Source: Acidobacteriaceae bacterium (lineage in GTDB: Bacteria; Acidobacteriota; Terriglobia; Terriglobales; Acidobacteriaceae). Taken from it: a stretch of DNA of 41,775 nt. A program made the position numbers and the translations under genes. Every line of letters begins with the position of its first letter. Position 1 is the first letter of the stretch. Below the pieces are notes generated by a model. It made no database searches. It saw only the letters and a program-made list of their open reading frames with translations, and was not told where the DNA came from. Below are positions 23,417 through 32,600 of this stretch, piece after piece. The stretch is from NCBI GenBank assembly GCA_003156805.1, contig PMHV01000057.1:1-41775 (forward strand). Direction: 5' to 3'.

Positions 23417-24802
23417 TCAAACCAGCTGCGCGACTGCGCCTTTATTATCGCAGACGTGGGCGAGCGCGGATTCAAGGACGGCGAGGCCTTCGTCCATTTG
23501 CTCGTTGGTTGCTACCAGCGGGACTAAAACGCGAATCACGTTGGAGTAAGAGCCGGCGGTGATGGTGATTAGGCCGTGCTCGTAGCAGTATTGCGTGATC
23601 TTCTTTGTTTCATCCGCCGCAGGCGCTTTGGTTTCGTCGGGAGCTGGAGTTTTCGTTTCCTGCGACTTCACCAGTTCGATGGCTTGCATGCCGCCTAGAC
23701 CGCGCACGTCGCCGACGAGGGGCCAGCGGCGCTGCCATTCCCGGGCGCGACGCTGGAAACGGTCGCCGAGTTCGTTAGCGCGGGAGAGGAGATTTTCGTT
23801 TTCGAACAGATCGAGGACGGCGAGCGCGGCCGCGCAGGAAAGTGGATTGCCGGCGAAGGTGCCGCCGAGGCCGCCGGGAGCGGGCGCATCCATGATTTCG
23901 GCGCGGCCGGTGACGGCGGCGATGGGAAGTCCGCCGCCTAACGATTTCGCTGTGACTAAAATATCCGGCTCGATGCCGTAACGTTCGCTGGCGAAGAGTG
24001 CTCCGGTGCGTCCGAAGCCGGATTGAATTTCGTCGGCGATGAAGAGGATTCCGTGTTTGTGGCAGAGATCGACGAGGACTTTGAAATAGTCGGGCGGAGG
24101 AGCGACGAATCCGCCTTCGCCGAGAACCGGTTCGGCGATGACAGCGGCGACTTGTTCGTTGGCGACGACGCGCTTGAAAGTATCTTCGAGATGACGCGCG
24201 CAATAAAGATCGCAAGAAGGATATTTCAAGTTATACGAGCAGCGATAACAGTAGGCGAAGGGGACGCGGTAGACCTCGCCGGGAAATGGCGCGAAGCCCG
24301 CCTTATAAGGATGCGTCTTGCTGGTGAGCGCGAGCGTCATCATGGTGCGGCCATGGAAGGCGTCTTCGAAGGCGATGATGGACGGACGCTTGGTATAGCC
24401 GCGGGCGATTTTGACGGCGTTTTCGACGGCTTCCGCGCCGCTGCTGACGAAGAAAGTTTTCTTCGGAAACCTGCCAGGAGTGACTTCGTTCATGCGCTCG
24501 GCGAGGCGGACGTAGCTTTCGTAAGGCGTGACCTGAACGCAGGTGTGAAGGAATTTGTCGAGTTGATCGCGAACGGCGGCGACGACGGCGTTGCGGCGAT
24601 GGCCGACGTTGAGGCATCCGATGCCGCCGGCAAAATCGAGATAGCGGTTGCCGTCAACGTCTTCGAGCCAGGCATCTTCGGCCTTGGCTACGTAGATGGG
24701 CGTGCCGTGAGAGAGGCCGCGGGGCACGGCTTGCGCGCGGCGGGCAGCGAGCGCGAGGGATTTCGGGCCGGGGATGGAGGTGCGGAGTTGGATTGTACTC
24801 AT
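23417..24802 (-). CDS. gabT: 4-aminobutyrate aminotransferase-like (GabT-type) enzyme
   Basis: A 461-residue class III aminotransferase. 'FFVSSGAEAVENAVKIAR', 'AFEDAFHGRTMMTLALTSK', 'LFIADEIQSGFGRTGALFA' and 'ILVTAKSLGGGLPIAAVTG' (PLP lysine K286) match GABA aminotransferases; 'GGLGGTFAGNPLSCAAALAV' follows. Two oddities: four cysteines at 185, 188, 197 and 201 (CYRC...CDLYC), as in a subset of bacterial GabT-like enzymes, and a low-complexity insert with a repeated DETKAPA-type segment around residue 385. The expected reaction is GABA to succinate semialdehyde. It sits next to aldehyde dehydrogenases in an amine-catabolic cluster. Confidence 0.88.
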   Translation of the reverse strand: MSTIQLRTSIPGPKSLALAARRAQAVPRGLSHGTPIYVAKAEDAWLEDVDGNRYLDFAGGIGCLNVGHRRNAVVAAVRDQLDKFLHTCVQVTPYESYVRLAERMNEVTPGRFPKKTFFVSSGAEAVENAVKIARGYTKRPSIIAFEDAFHGRTMMTLALTSKTHPYKAGFAPFPGEVYRVPFAYCYRCSYNLKYPSCDLYCARHLEDTFKRVVANEQVAAVIAEPVLGEGGFVAPPPDYFKVLVDLCHKHGILFIADEIQSGFGRTGALFASERYGIEPDILVTAKSLGGGLPIAAVTGRAEIMDAPAPGGLGGTFAGNPLSCAAALAVLDLFENENLLSRANELGDRFQRRAREWQRRWPLVGDVRGLGGMQAIELVKSQETKTPAPDETKAPAADETKKITQYCYEHGLITITAGSYSNVIRVLVPLVATNEQMDEGLAVLESALAHVCDNKGAVAQLV

Positions 24803-24856
24803 GTCAGTTTCTCGGGAGAACTCCCTGACGCGGCAGCGGTGGCGCAGAAAGTACAG

Positions 24857-24920
24857 GGGTCCTTCGACTGCGGTTGATCTTCGCGCTTTGGCGCGAAGAT
24901 CAATCCTCGCTCAGGATGAC
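24857..24920. repeat. REP-like element D, copy 3
   Basis: Begins GGGTCCTTCG, contains a strong hairpin GATCTTCGCGC-TTTG-GCGCGAAGATC (24876-24901) and ends CTCGCTCAGGATGAC. Same ends as 23364-23411. It lies between the start of the gabT-like gene and the stop of the betB-like gene. Confidence 0.75.
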
Positions 24921-24941
24921 AACGTTTGAGAACTTCCTTCA

Positions 24942-26441
24942 TCAGTACCAGCCGATGGGCGCTTCGTTTAGATTGATGTGGACTTGCTTGGTTTCCAAAT
25001 ATTCTTCGATACCCCAGGGGCCGAGTTCGCGGCCGAAGCCGGATTGCTTGTAGCCTCCCCACGGGGCTTCGACGTAGGTTGGCTGCATGTGATTGACCCA
25101 GACGATTCCGGCGCGCAGAGCTTTTACGGCACGCAGGGCTTTGAAGATGTCGCGGGTCCAGACGGCGGCGGCGAGGCCGTAGGGCGAATCGTTGGCGATT
25201 TTGAGCGCGTCTTTTTCGTCGTCGAACGGAATCACGGTGGCAACGGGACCGAAGATTTCTTCGCGGGCGATGCGGGCGGAGTTGGTGACGTCGTAGAAGA
25301 TCGTCGGTTGCACGTAGTAGCCTTTGGCGAATTTTTCGGGGCGTCCGCCGCCGGAAGCGAGTTTGGCTTCCTGCTTGCCGATTTCGAGATAAGAGTTGAC
25401 GCGATCATATTGTTCTTTGCTGACGAGCGGACCCATCTTGGTTTCGCGTTCGAGCGGCGGACCGAGCTTGATCTTCTTGGCTTTCTCGGCCATGGCATCC
25501 ACGAAGTTTTTGTAGATCGACTTCTGCACCAGGATGCGGCTGCCGGCGGAACAGACTTCGCCTTGATTGATGAAGACGCCGAAGAGTGCGCCATCGATGG
25601 CGGCTTCGAAATCGGCGTCGGCGAAAAAGATATTGGGCGACTTGCCGCCGAGTTCGAGGGTGACGCGTTTTACGGTGTCGGCGGCCTGCTTGACGATGAT
25701 CTTGCCGACGGCGGCGCTGCCGGTGAAGGCGATCTTGTTGACATCGGGATGCTGGACGAGCGGGGCGCCGCAGGATTCGCCGAAGCCGGTGATGATGTTC
25801 ACGACGCCCTGGGGTAGGCCGCAATCGGCGAAATGCCTGGCGAGTTCGAGAGCGGTGAGTGGAGTCTGCTCGGCGGGTTTGAGGACGCAGGTGCAGCCCG
25901 CGGCGATGGCCGGTGCGAGTTTCCATGCGGCCATGAGGAGCGGGTAATTCCAGGGAATGATTTGTCCGGCGACGCCGACTGGTTCTTTCAGCGTGAGGGA
26001 CACGGCGTTGTCGGGAACGGGATTTACGTAGCCGACAACTTTGGTGGCGAGACCGCCGTAGTATTCGAAACAGGTGGCAACGTCGGTGATGTCGTATTCG
26101 GCTTCGACGATGGGCTTGCCGGTGTTGCGGCATTCGAGTTCGGCGAGTGCGGGAAGATTGGCACGGACTTTTTCAGCGAGACGGAAAAGGACGCGGCCAC
26201 GCTCCTGCGCGGTGGTGGTTGCCCAGGGGCCGTCTTCGAATGCGGCCTTGGCGGCGGCAACGGCGCGGTTGACGTCGTCCGGGCCGGCGTCTGGGACTTG
26301 GGCGATTACTTCTTCGGTGGAGGGATCGTAGACGGGGAAAGTCTTCGTGGATTTGCTCGCGACCCAGTCGCCGTTGATGTACATCTGATAGGTGCGGACT
26401 TTATTTTGATTTTGAACTTCGGTTGTGACTCCGCCGGGCAT
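24942..26441 (-). CDS. NAD-dependent aldehyde dehydrogenase (betaine/aminobutyraldehyde type)
   Basis: A 499-residue enzyme. The ATG at 26439-26441 has the strongest ribosome-binding site in the window (AAAGGAGG); a longer frame would cross a REP element. 'IIPWNYPLLMAAWKLAPAIAAGCTCVLKPAEQTPLTALELA', 'FTGSAAVGKIIV', 'LELGGKSPNIFFADADFE' (E263) and 'NQGEVCSAGSRILVQKS' (catalytic C297) match betaine-aldehyde and 4-aminobutyraldehyde dehydrogenases. 'PWGGYKQSGFGRELGPWGIEEYLETKQVHINL' completes the C-terminus. Given the polyamine genes nearby, oxidation of 4-aminobutyraldehyde or a related amino-aldehyde is the likely role. It is followed by the gabT-like gene on the same strand, consistent with a pathway through GABA. 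Confidence 0.9.
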   Translation of the reverse strand: MPGGVTTEVQNQNKVRTYQMYINGDWVASKSTKTFPVYDPSTEEVIAQVPDAGPDDVNRAVAAAKAAFEDGPWATTTAQERGRVLFRLAEKVRANLPALAELECRNTGKPIVEAEYDITDVATCFEYYGGLATKVVGYVNPVPDNAVSLTLKEPVGVAGQIIPWNYPLLMAAWKLAPAIAAGCTCVLKPAEQTPLTALELARHFADCGLPQGVVNIITGFGESCGAPLVQHPDVNKIAFTGSAAVGKIIVKQAADTVKRVTLELGGKSPNIFFADADFEAAIDGALFGVFINQGEVCSAGSRILVQKSIYKNFVDAMAEKAKKIKLGPPLERETKMGPLVSKEQYDRVNSYLEIGKQEAKLASGGGRPEKFAKGYYVQPTIFYDVTNSARIAREEIFGPVATVIPFDDEKDALKIANDSPYGLAAAVWTRDIFKALRAVKALRAGIVWVNHMQPTYVEAPWGGYKQSGFGRELGPWGIEEYLETKQVHINLNEAPIGWY

Positions 26442-26465
26442 TTGGTTGCGACCTCCTTTTACCTC

Positions 26466-26527
26466 AGCGGCTAAAGCCGCTTTCAATTTGCAATCTTCAC
26501 CGCAGCGCTGAAGCGCTGCGCCACCCA
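26466..26527. repeat. Bipartite REP element A, copy 1
   Basis: Two hairpins: AGCGGC-TAAA-GCCGCT (26466-26481) and CGCAGCGCT-GA-AGCGCTGCG (26501-26520), followed by CCACCC. The second copy (28016-28076) has the same two hairpins exactly 35 bp apart in the same order. The pair brackets the permease gene. Confidence 0.8.
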
Positions 26528-26540
26528 CAAGCAAAGGCTG

Positions 26541-27998
26541 TCAATGCCTGCTGCACCCATCGGCGCGCTTCGCTTGCTCAGGGCAAGCTGAATGCATCTC
26601 CTTTTGCGCTTTGTGGCGGCCGTATACGAAAAAGAAAAACGCTGCGAGACCGATGGCAAGCAGCGTCATACCTATCATCCAGACTTCGTACCAGAACAGC
26701 GACGTGATCTGCTGAGCCGGGAAAAATACCAGCGCGATGCCGAGTACCGTGGTGAGCAAGCCGCTGCTGCCCGCGAGGAATAATGTGGTCCGGCTGTACT
26801 GGCCTTGCGGCGTGGTTTCACGCAGAGCGAATCTCACGAGCGCGCCGAACATATAGATAAACGGAACGAGCTGGAGCACAACCGCGAGCGAGAGAAGTTT
26901 TTGAAAAGTCTCCTGAACGCCTGCGCCGAGAAAATTCATGATGACGAGAAAGGCGGAAACTATGGCTTGCACGATGAGCGCGGCGTAAGGCGTGGCGTAA
27001 CGCGGGTGAACCTTGCCGAGCCAGGAGGGCATGTAGGAATCGAGGCCGGCGACGAATGGAATACGGGCGGAGCCGCCCATCCAGGCGGAACCGATGCCGG
27101 CGATGGAGAAGCTGAGCATGAGCGCGAAAGGTATGGTGATCCAGGCTACGCCGACGCGCTCGGCCATGTGGCTGACTGCTTGCACGATGCCTTGAAGCAC
27201 GTTGACGTGGTTGCCGACGGCGATGAGGAGCGTGAGGGTGGCGCCGACATAGAGAGCGCCGGAGAGAATTCCTCCCCAGGCGACCGCGCCGGGAAGCGTG
27301 CGGCGAGGATCCTGAATTTCGTCGCCCATGACGGAGGCGAGTTCAAGTCCGACCAGGCCGAAGCAGATTACGCCGAAGGAATTTAGAACGAAGCGCGGGT
27401 TGGCGGGAATTTGGAAATCGGCGGAGGTGATGGTGGTGCCGAAGCGCGACCAGATGACCGCGCCGAGGCCGATGAGCACGGCGGCGGCGATGAAAGTGCC
27501 GATTGCGCCGAGGTTGTTGATCCACTTGCCGACGCCGAGGCCGACGATGTTGAGCACGGTGAGCACCGCGAGCAATACGAGCGAGGTGGTTGAGGCGAAG
27601 ATTTTGTTATCCGCGAGACCGAGATGGCTGGGGCCGAGCACGTAGACCGAAACGCCGACGAAGTAGAGCATGACGGTCGGCACGTAGAGCATGTTGTTGG
27701 TCCAGTAGCACCAGCCGGAGAGAAATCCGTGGAAATCACCGAAGACCTCTTTGGCCCAGAGATAGACTCCGCCTTCGCCGGGATAGCGATGGGCGAGTTC
27801 GATGACGGCGATACCTTGCGGCCAGAAGAAAAGGATCAAGGAGATGATCCAGAGCCAGATGGTGACGCCGCCGTTGGCGGCGATGGAAGGGACTACGTTT
27901 AGATTGAAGACGGCGACTACGAAGAGCAGGACGAGATCGCGGCGTCCGAGGGCGCGGATCAAGTGGGGCTGAGGGTCGGGTTGGGCAGTGGTGGACAA
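26541..27998 (-). CDS. APC-superfamily amino acid/amine permease
   Basis: About 485 residues and 12 hydrophobic segments. The opening 'ALGRRDLVLLFVVAVFNLNVVPSIAANGG' and 'VIELAHRYPGEGGVYLWAKEVFGDFHGFLSGWCYWTNN' are the APC-family entry motif and TM2-3 region; 'GLELASVMGDEIQDPRRTLPGAV' is the conserved TM6 region. It would import amino acids or amines with H+ or by exchange. Likely start TTG 27996-27998 because further upstream the frame runs through a REP element. The last ~15 residues (CPEQAKRADG...) come from a CTGAGCAAGCGAAGCG repeat, so the C-terminus has been altered by repeat insertion. Confidence 0.83.
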   Translation of the reverse strand: MSTTAQPDPQPHLIRALGRRDLVLLFVVAVFNLNVVPSIAANGGVTIWLWIISLILFFWPQGIAVIELAHRYPGEGGVYLWAKEVFGDFHGFLSGWCYWTNNMLYVPTVMLYFVGVSVYVLGPSHLGLADNKIFASTTSLVLLAVLTVLNIVGLGVGKWINNLGAIGTFIAAAVLIGLGAVIWSRFGTTITSADFQIPANPRFVLNSFGVICFGLVGLELASVMGDEIQDPRRTLPGAVAWGGILSGALYVGATLTLLIAVGNHVNVLQGIVQAVSHMAERVGVAWITIPFALMLSFSIAGIGSAWMGGSARIPFVAGLDSYMPSWLGKVHPRYATPYAALIVQAIVSAFLVIMNFLGAGVQETFQKLLSLAVVLQLVPFIYMFGALVRFALRETTPQGQYSRTTLFLAGSSGLLTTVLGIALVFFPAQQITSLFWYEVWMIGMTLLAIGLAAFFFFVYGRHKAQKEMHSACPEQAKRADGCSRH

Positions 27999-28015
27999 AG
28001 TAAACGTTGAACCGC

Positions 28016-28076
28016 AGCGGCTAAAGCCGCTTTCCTTAGACTGGGGAAATCGCAGCGCTGAAGCGCTGCGCCACCC
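28016..28076. repeat. Bipartite REP element A, copy 2
   Basis: Hairpins AGCGGC-TAAA-GCCGCT (28016-28031) and CGCAGCGCT-GA-AGCGCTGCG (28051-28070) followed by CCACCC. Same order, spacing and orientation as copy 1 at 26466-26527. Confidence 0.8.
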
Positions 28077-28156
28077 AAAAGCGACTGCTGCCTCGCTCCG
28101 TTCCGGCGGGAGAGCCCAGGCGGCTGTCCCTACATGAGCATTGCCGAACCATGCAA

Positions 28157-28176
28157 GTCGGACAGGAGTGTCCGAC
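28157..28176. repeat. REP-like hairpin B (GTCGGACA-GGAG-TGTCCGAC)
   Basis: A perfect 8-bp stem with 4-nt loop followed by CCAC. Just upstream lies GGCGGCTGTCCCTACATGAGC, another common companion sequence. It lies between the GSAM-like aminotransferase stop and the permease. Confidence 0.65.
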
Positions 28177-28209
28177 CCACACATGCAAATCCCTCCTTAC
28201 AACTGCGAT

Positions 28210-29589
28210 CTAGTGCGCGGCCAGGGCGGGCTGGCCTGCGCGCTCCTGTTGCGCTTTCGCGAGCGATGCAGCGATGTCGTCGAACGCAGCGAGGTGTTTA
28301 TCGATGTCGGCCTCGGTGTGCTGGACGGAGATGGTCCACTGCTCGTCCCACCAGTAGGGCTGCGGCATCACGCCGCGGTTGACCATGGCAAACCAATAGT
28401 GACGCCACAGGTCGATGTCGATGGCGGTCCAATCGCGATAGTTGCGAATCTCCTTGGGGTAAAGCATCAGCGCGCCGTTCGCGCCAGCCTGCGCGATGTA
28501 AGCCTGCAGGCCAACCTTGGCGATGGTCTTGCGATAGCCGTCGGCTAATTTCTTGCCGAGTTTATCGACGTGAGCGTAGTTGTCGCGGGTGAGGACTTCG
28601 CGGAACGTCGCCAGACCGGCGGCCATGGAAACCGGATTCGTGTTGTAGGTGCCGCCGTGGAAAACCTTGTGTTGCGAGATGAGATCCATCACGGACTTGC
28701 TGGCGCCGAACGCGGCCAGGGGCAAGCCGCCGCCGATGGATTTGGCGAGGCAGATCATGTCGGGATGAACGTTGAAGTATTCGGAAGCGCCGCCCCATCC
28801 CAGTTTGGCGCCGGTTTTTACTTCGTCGAAGATCAGGAGCGCGCCGTTTTTCGTGGCGATGTCGCGGAGAACCTTCAGGAATCCGGGTTCGGGCAGGCAG
28901 AGGCCGACATTCATCAGAATGGGTTCGAGAATGATCGCGGCGATTTCGCCGGGATTTTCTTTGAAGCGGCGTTCGACGGTGGCGAGGTCGTTAAAGGTGG
29001 CGATGGCGACGTTAGCCACGGCAGACTTGGGCACGCCCAAACCGCCGGGAACGGATATGGGATTGTCGATGTCGCCGAAATCGGGCGCGTGAGGTTTGAC
29101 GCTGACTAGAGCGGAATCGTGCAGGCCGTGGTAGGCGCCTTCGAACTTTATAATCTTGTCGCGTCCGGTAGCGGCGCGGGCCAGGCGAATGGCGTGCATG
29201 GTGGCTTCGGTGCCGCTATTGCCGAAGCGGACCATCTCGACCGGAAAGCGATTGCAAATTTCTTCTGCGAGTTCCCATTCCATGTCGTGAGGCATGCCGA
29301 ACATAGTGCCGGTGGAGAGACGTTTTTCGACGGCCTTCATGACGGCGGGATGGCAGTGTCCGGCCATGACCGCGCCGAAACACAGATTGTGGTCGATATA
29401 TTCGTTGCCGTCGAGGTCGCGGAACTTGCTGCCTTTGCCTTCTTTCACGAAGATGGGATAAGGATCGTAGGCGCGATAGTTGCTGGCCACGCCGAGAGGA
29501 ATGCGTTTGAGATTTTTCTTGTGCGCCTCGGCGGACTTGGGCGTGCGGCGCACGAAGGTGTCGAGTTCTTTCTGCAGATCGGGGTACAT
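28210..29589 (-). CDS. Glutamate-1-semialdehyde aminomutase-like class III aminotransferase
   Basis: A 459-residue PLP enzyme. ATG 29587-29589 has CCGGAGACC upstream. 'VRFGNSGTEATMHAIRLARAATGRDKIIKFEGAYHG' is the HemL/GSAM-type PLP motif, 'LLIFDEVKTGAKLG' holds D255 and 'MICLAKSIGGGLPLAAFG' the PLP lysine K283; 'HGGTYNTNPVSMAAGLA' follows. Sequence type is the glutamate-1-semialdehyde 2,1-aminomutase subfamily, but the locus is catabolic and no tetrapyrrole gene is near, so an amine or amino-acid aminotransferase role is more likely than heme synthesis. It is the first enzyme gene after the TonB receptor on this strand. Confidence 0.87.
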   Translation of the reverse strand: MYPDLQKELDTFVRRTPKSAEAHKKNLKRIPLGVASNYRAYDPYPIFVKEGKGSKFRDLDGNEYIDHNLCFGAVMAGHCHPAVMKAVEKRLSTGTMFGMPHDMEWELAEEICNRFPVEMVRFGNSGTEATMHAIRLARAATGRDKIIKFEGAYHGLHDSALVSVKPHAPDFGDIDNPISVPGGLGVPKSAVANVAIATFNDLATVERRFKENPGEIAAIILEPILMNVGLCLPEPGFLKVLRDIATKNGALLIFDEVKTGAKLGWGGASEYFNVHPDMICLAKSIGGGLPLAAFGASKSVMDLISQHKVFHGGTYNTNPVSMAAGLATFREVLTRDNYAHVDKLGKKLADGYRKTIAKVGLQAYIAQAGANGALMLYPKEIRNYRDWTAIDIDLWRHYWFAMVNRGVMPQPYWWDEQWTISVQHTEADIDKHLAAFDDIAASLAKAQQERAGQPALAAH

Positions 29590-29650
29590 CGAGGTCTCCG
29601 GGAAAACTCAGGCCAGGCGGATTTTGGTAAGCCGGCGGGCCATTAGAATG

Positions 29651-29672
29651 CCGGGACGGCAGGCCGTCCCGG
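29651..29672. repeat. REP-like hairpin C (CCGGGACGGC-AG-GCCGTCCCGG)
   Basis: A near-perfect 10-bp inverted repeat between the TonB receptor stop and the GSAM-like gene. It may attenuate readthrough from the receptor gene into the enzyme genes. No T-run. Confidence 0.65.
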
Positions 29673-29699
29673 GTGTATTTCTTAGTTTAGTCCTTCACG

Positions 29700-32600
29700 C
29701 TAGAAAAAGAACTTCAAAGCAAATTGCAGGAGCCGCGGATCTCCGGCTTCCGTGATCTTGCCGAACTCGGTTGCGCCATCCGAAAAGTGGCCGTCCGGGT
29801 TCGAGAAGTTCGTGCGGTTGAATACGTTGAAGATTTCCGCGCGGAACTGCAAATACCTGGTCTCGCTTAGCAATATCTTCTTATGCACCGAGAAGTCCCA
29901 ATCGGCGAGTCCCGGACCGCAGCACAATGTGCGTTGTGTACCGTTGTTGAACTGGCCGAGCGGGGGATCCTGGAACTGATTGTAATTGAGGTAAAACCCT
30001 CCAGTTTTCTTGGGATTCTCGATCTGCAAGGGGCCAATCAAGCTTGGCGACTCAGTGCCCAGGAAGAACAGGCTATTGATCAGCTCGGTATCATCCTCGG
30101 TATCGAGACGGATGGGGAACCCGCTCTGGAATTGGGTGATGCCGGAAACTTCCCAATCATTGAGCAGCCTGCCGGCGAAGCCCTGGTACCTGGTGGTGGG
30201 CAACTCCCAGTCATAGCTGACCACGAAGCGCTGTTTCGAGTTGAACAGCGAGAGGGCGCGACTGGCGTTGTAGTTAAAGGGGTCGAGAGTTTCTTCAAAG
30301 GTGGAGCCGTCGTCGATCGACTTACTGAAGGTGTAGGCGGCCTGGAATTGCAAACCGTGAGAGAAACGTTTCTGGAGCATCATCTCCAGCGCGTTATAGG
30401 AGGAATTGGCGATTGTGTCTTCGGCAAAGACGTCAGTGAAGACGGGGACACCGTCTACAGGACAACCGGTTCCGATATTCGCCCCTGAGGTCACGCAGTT
30501 AGGCGAGGAATAGGGTCGCAGCCCGACCATCTGCACCGGAGTTCCGCCCGTAGCGCCGGTGAGGGTAGAGCCGTTTGGCAGATGAAACAGGTAACCCTGC
30601 GGGACGGTCACGCTCCATTGCGAATCTTCGAGCGTAGGACCACAAGTGGCCGGACTCCCATAAGAGCTCACATTCGCCGGATTCAGGTTCGCGATGTTGA
30701 TGATGTCCAAACAAGTCTGCGGATTGGAAGGATTGATGTCGTGCGTGGCGAGCAGGCGATGCCCCTGGGATCCGACATAGCTAATCTGAAACATCGTGCT
30801 GTTGCTCAGTTCACGCTGGATGGTGAGGTTGTATTGACTGGTGTACTGCGCGCGCAGGTGAGGTCCGAATTCGCCGTAAAGAAGAATTGGGCGAAACAGA
30901 GACAGATCCGTGGGCGCGCCTTTGGTGGGCGTGATAATGCCGTTGAAAGGATTAGGAGCTGTGTACTCGCCCTGATTCACGAACGGAGTGTTGAAAAAGA
31001 CATCGGAGAGCGAGGAACTGCCGCCGAACGGGGGTTCCGCTCCGAACTGGGCCATGACCAGCTCTTCAATCGGGTTATAAAAAAGACCCCAACCGGCGCG
31101 GATACTGGTTTTGCCACCGCTGCCGAATAGCGCCGACAGTGGGCCGCTGGTAAAGTTTGGACTATACGCCATGCCGATGCGGGGCGCGAAAGCCTTGTAA
31201 TAGGTTGAAGTCATTCCAGCGGGGACGCCAGGGTCGCCGGGAACCACCAGGCCGGTCGGTTCCGAGCCGGTGTTAGCACAAGTGGGGCTCGCCACGCCCA
31301 AGCTCTGCCAGTAGGACGTGCTGGTCGTGATTCCGCAGGGGTAGACGGTGGAATTCTGCCCGGGCCGGAAGGTCTCCACGTGGCCGCTAATGTCGACCGG
31401 AGGAGGAGTTAATTCCCAGCGCAGGCCGTAATTCAGGGTCAGGTTGGGCTTGACTTTCCAACTGTCCTGAACAAAAGGATAGACCGCAGTGCTGCGAATA
31501 TCCTCGCGCTGACCGGAGCCTTGCGTATATCCGTCTGCCAGCCCCAGCAGGAACTCGGCATATTGGTCGCCGTCGCCAGGAACAATCGCATTGGGACCGC
31601 TGTTGTCGAATGTGTATTCGCCATTGACGTCGAAGTAGTAGAACTGATCGAAGCGGGCGCGGCGGATATCCACGCCGAACTTGAAGGTGTGGTTGCCCTT
31701 CACCCACGAGAGCCCGTCGGACCACTGGAAACTATTCCCAACCTGGGGCAGGAAGCCCTCGAAATTGTTCCCGAAATTTGCGCCGCCAGAGATGTTGACG
31801 AAAGGAACGCCGGTGAGGCTTGCGGGTAGACCGGGGGTAATGCCCAGATTGGCAGCCGTGCCAAACTCACTGGTGATGGCCGCAGAATCGGAAGTGCCGG
31901 TAAAGCAGTACGCGGCTGCCGCTCCGGTGCAGGAGGAGGTAACGGCGTTTGTAGTTTGGGGCTTTATGAATCCGAGCTCGCCCTCACGCATATAGGTAAA
32001 GTGGGCCTCATTGACCAGGGCACTGGTGATGGTCCAGGTATGGGTGAAATTCCACTGCTGGAAGCGCTCATTGTTGAAGTTTCCGAAACCAGGGACGTTG
32101 GCGCCGGACGCCTCGAAGGAGTCGTAGGGCTGAAGCTCACGACCGTCGTTGAAATAATAATAGGCGGTGAAGTTCTGACGGTCGTTAATCCTGTGATCGA
32201 TGCGCGCAGTAAACTGATCCGCATTGTCGGTACCCACGGGGATGACCTGATACAGGTTGCTGCCAGTATTCGCCGCAGGAACGAATTGCTGAAGCATGTT
32301 GGTGGCCACGGGATCTTGGCATTGCGTCGGGATCACGCCGCTGGGAAAGACCGAGGACCAGTCAGTCAGACCGGTACTGGGGTCCGTCGGAATATTGTTG
32401 GCAATTCCGTTGGCCGGCAAACCCAGGGCAGCGTCACATCCGGAGCGGCCGTCAAGCACCTGGGCGACAAAACCGCCGGGCGAGATGCCCCCTGCAAAGG
32501 GCCCCTGAGCGGAGAAGTTCCCACCGAATTCTTGAGTAGTAGGGACGTTCAGCAATTGTCCGGGCTGGCCGGCACGGATGCGGCGTCCCTCATAGGACAG

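Noticed and set aside
21789-23549. Long plus-strand open frame of 586 codons
   Set aside because: It is the antisense shadow of the mmsA-like gene, whose motifs are unmistakable.
28210-29589. Calling the GSAM-like gene hemL
   Set aside because: The sequence subfamily fits, but the catabolic context and lack of tetrapyrrole genes make that name unsafe.
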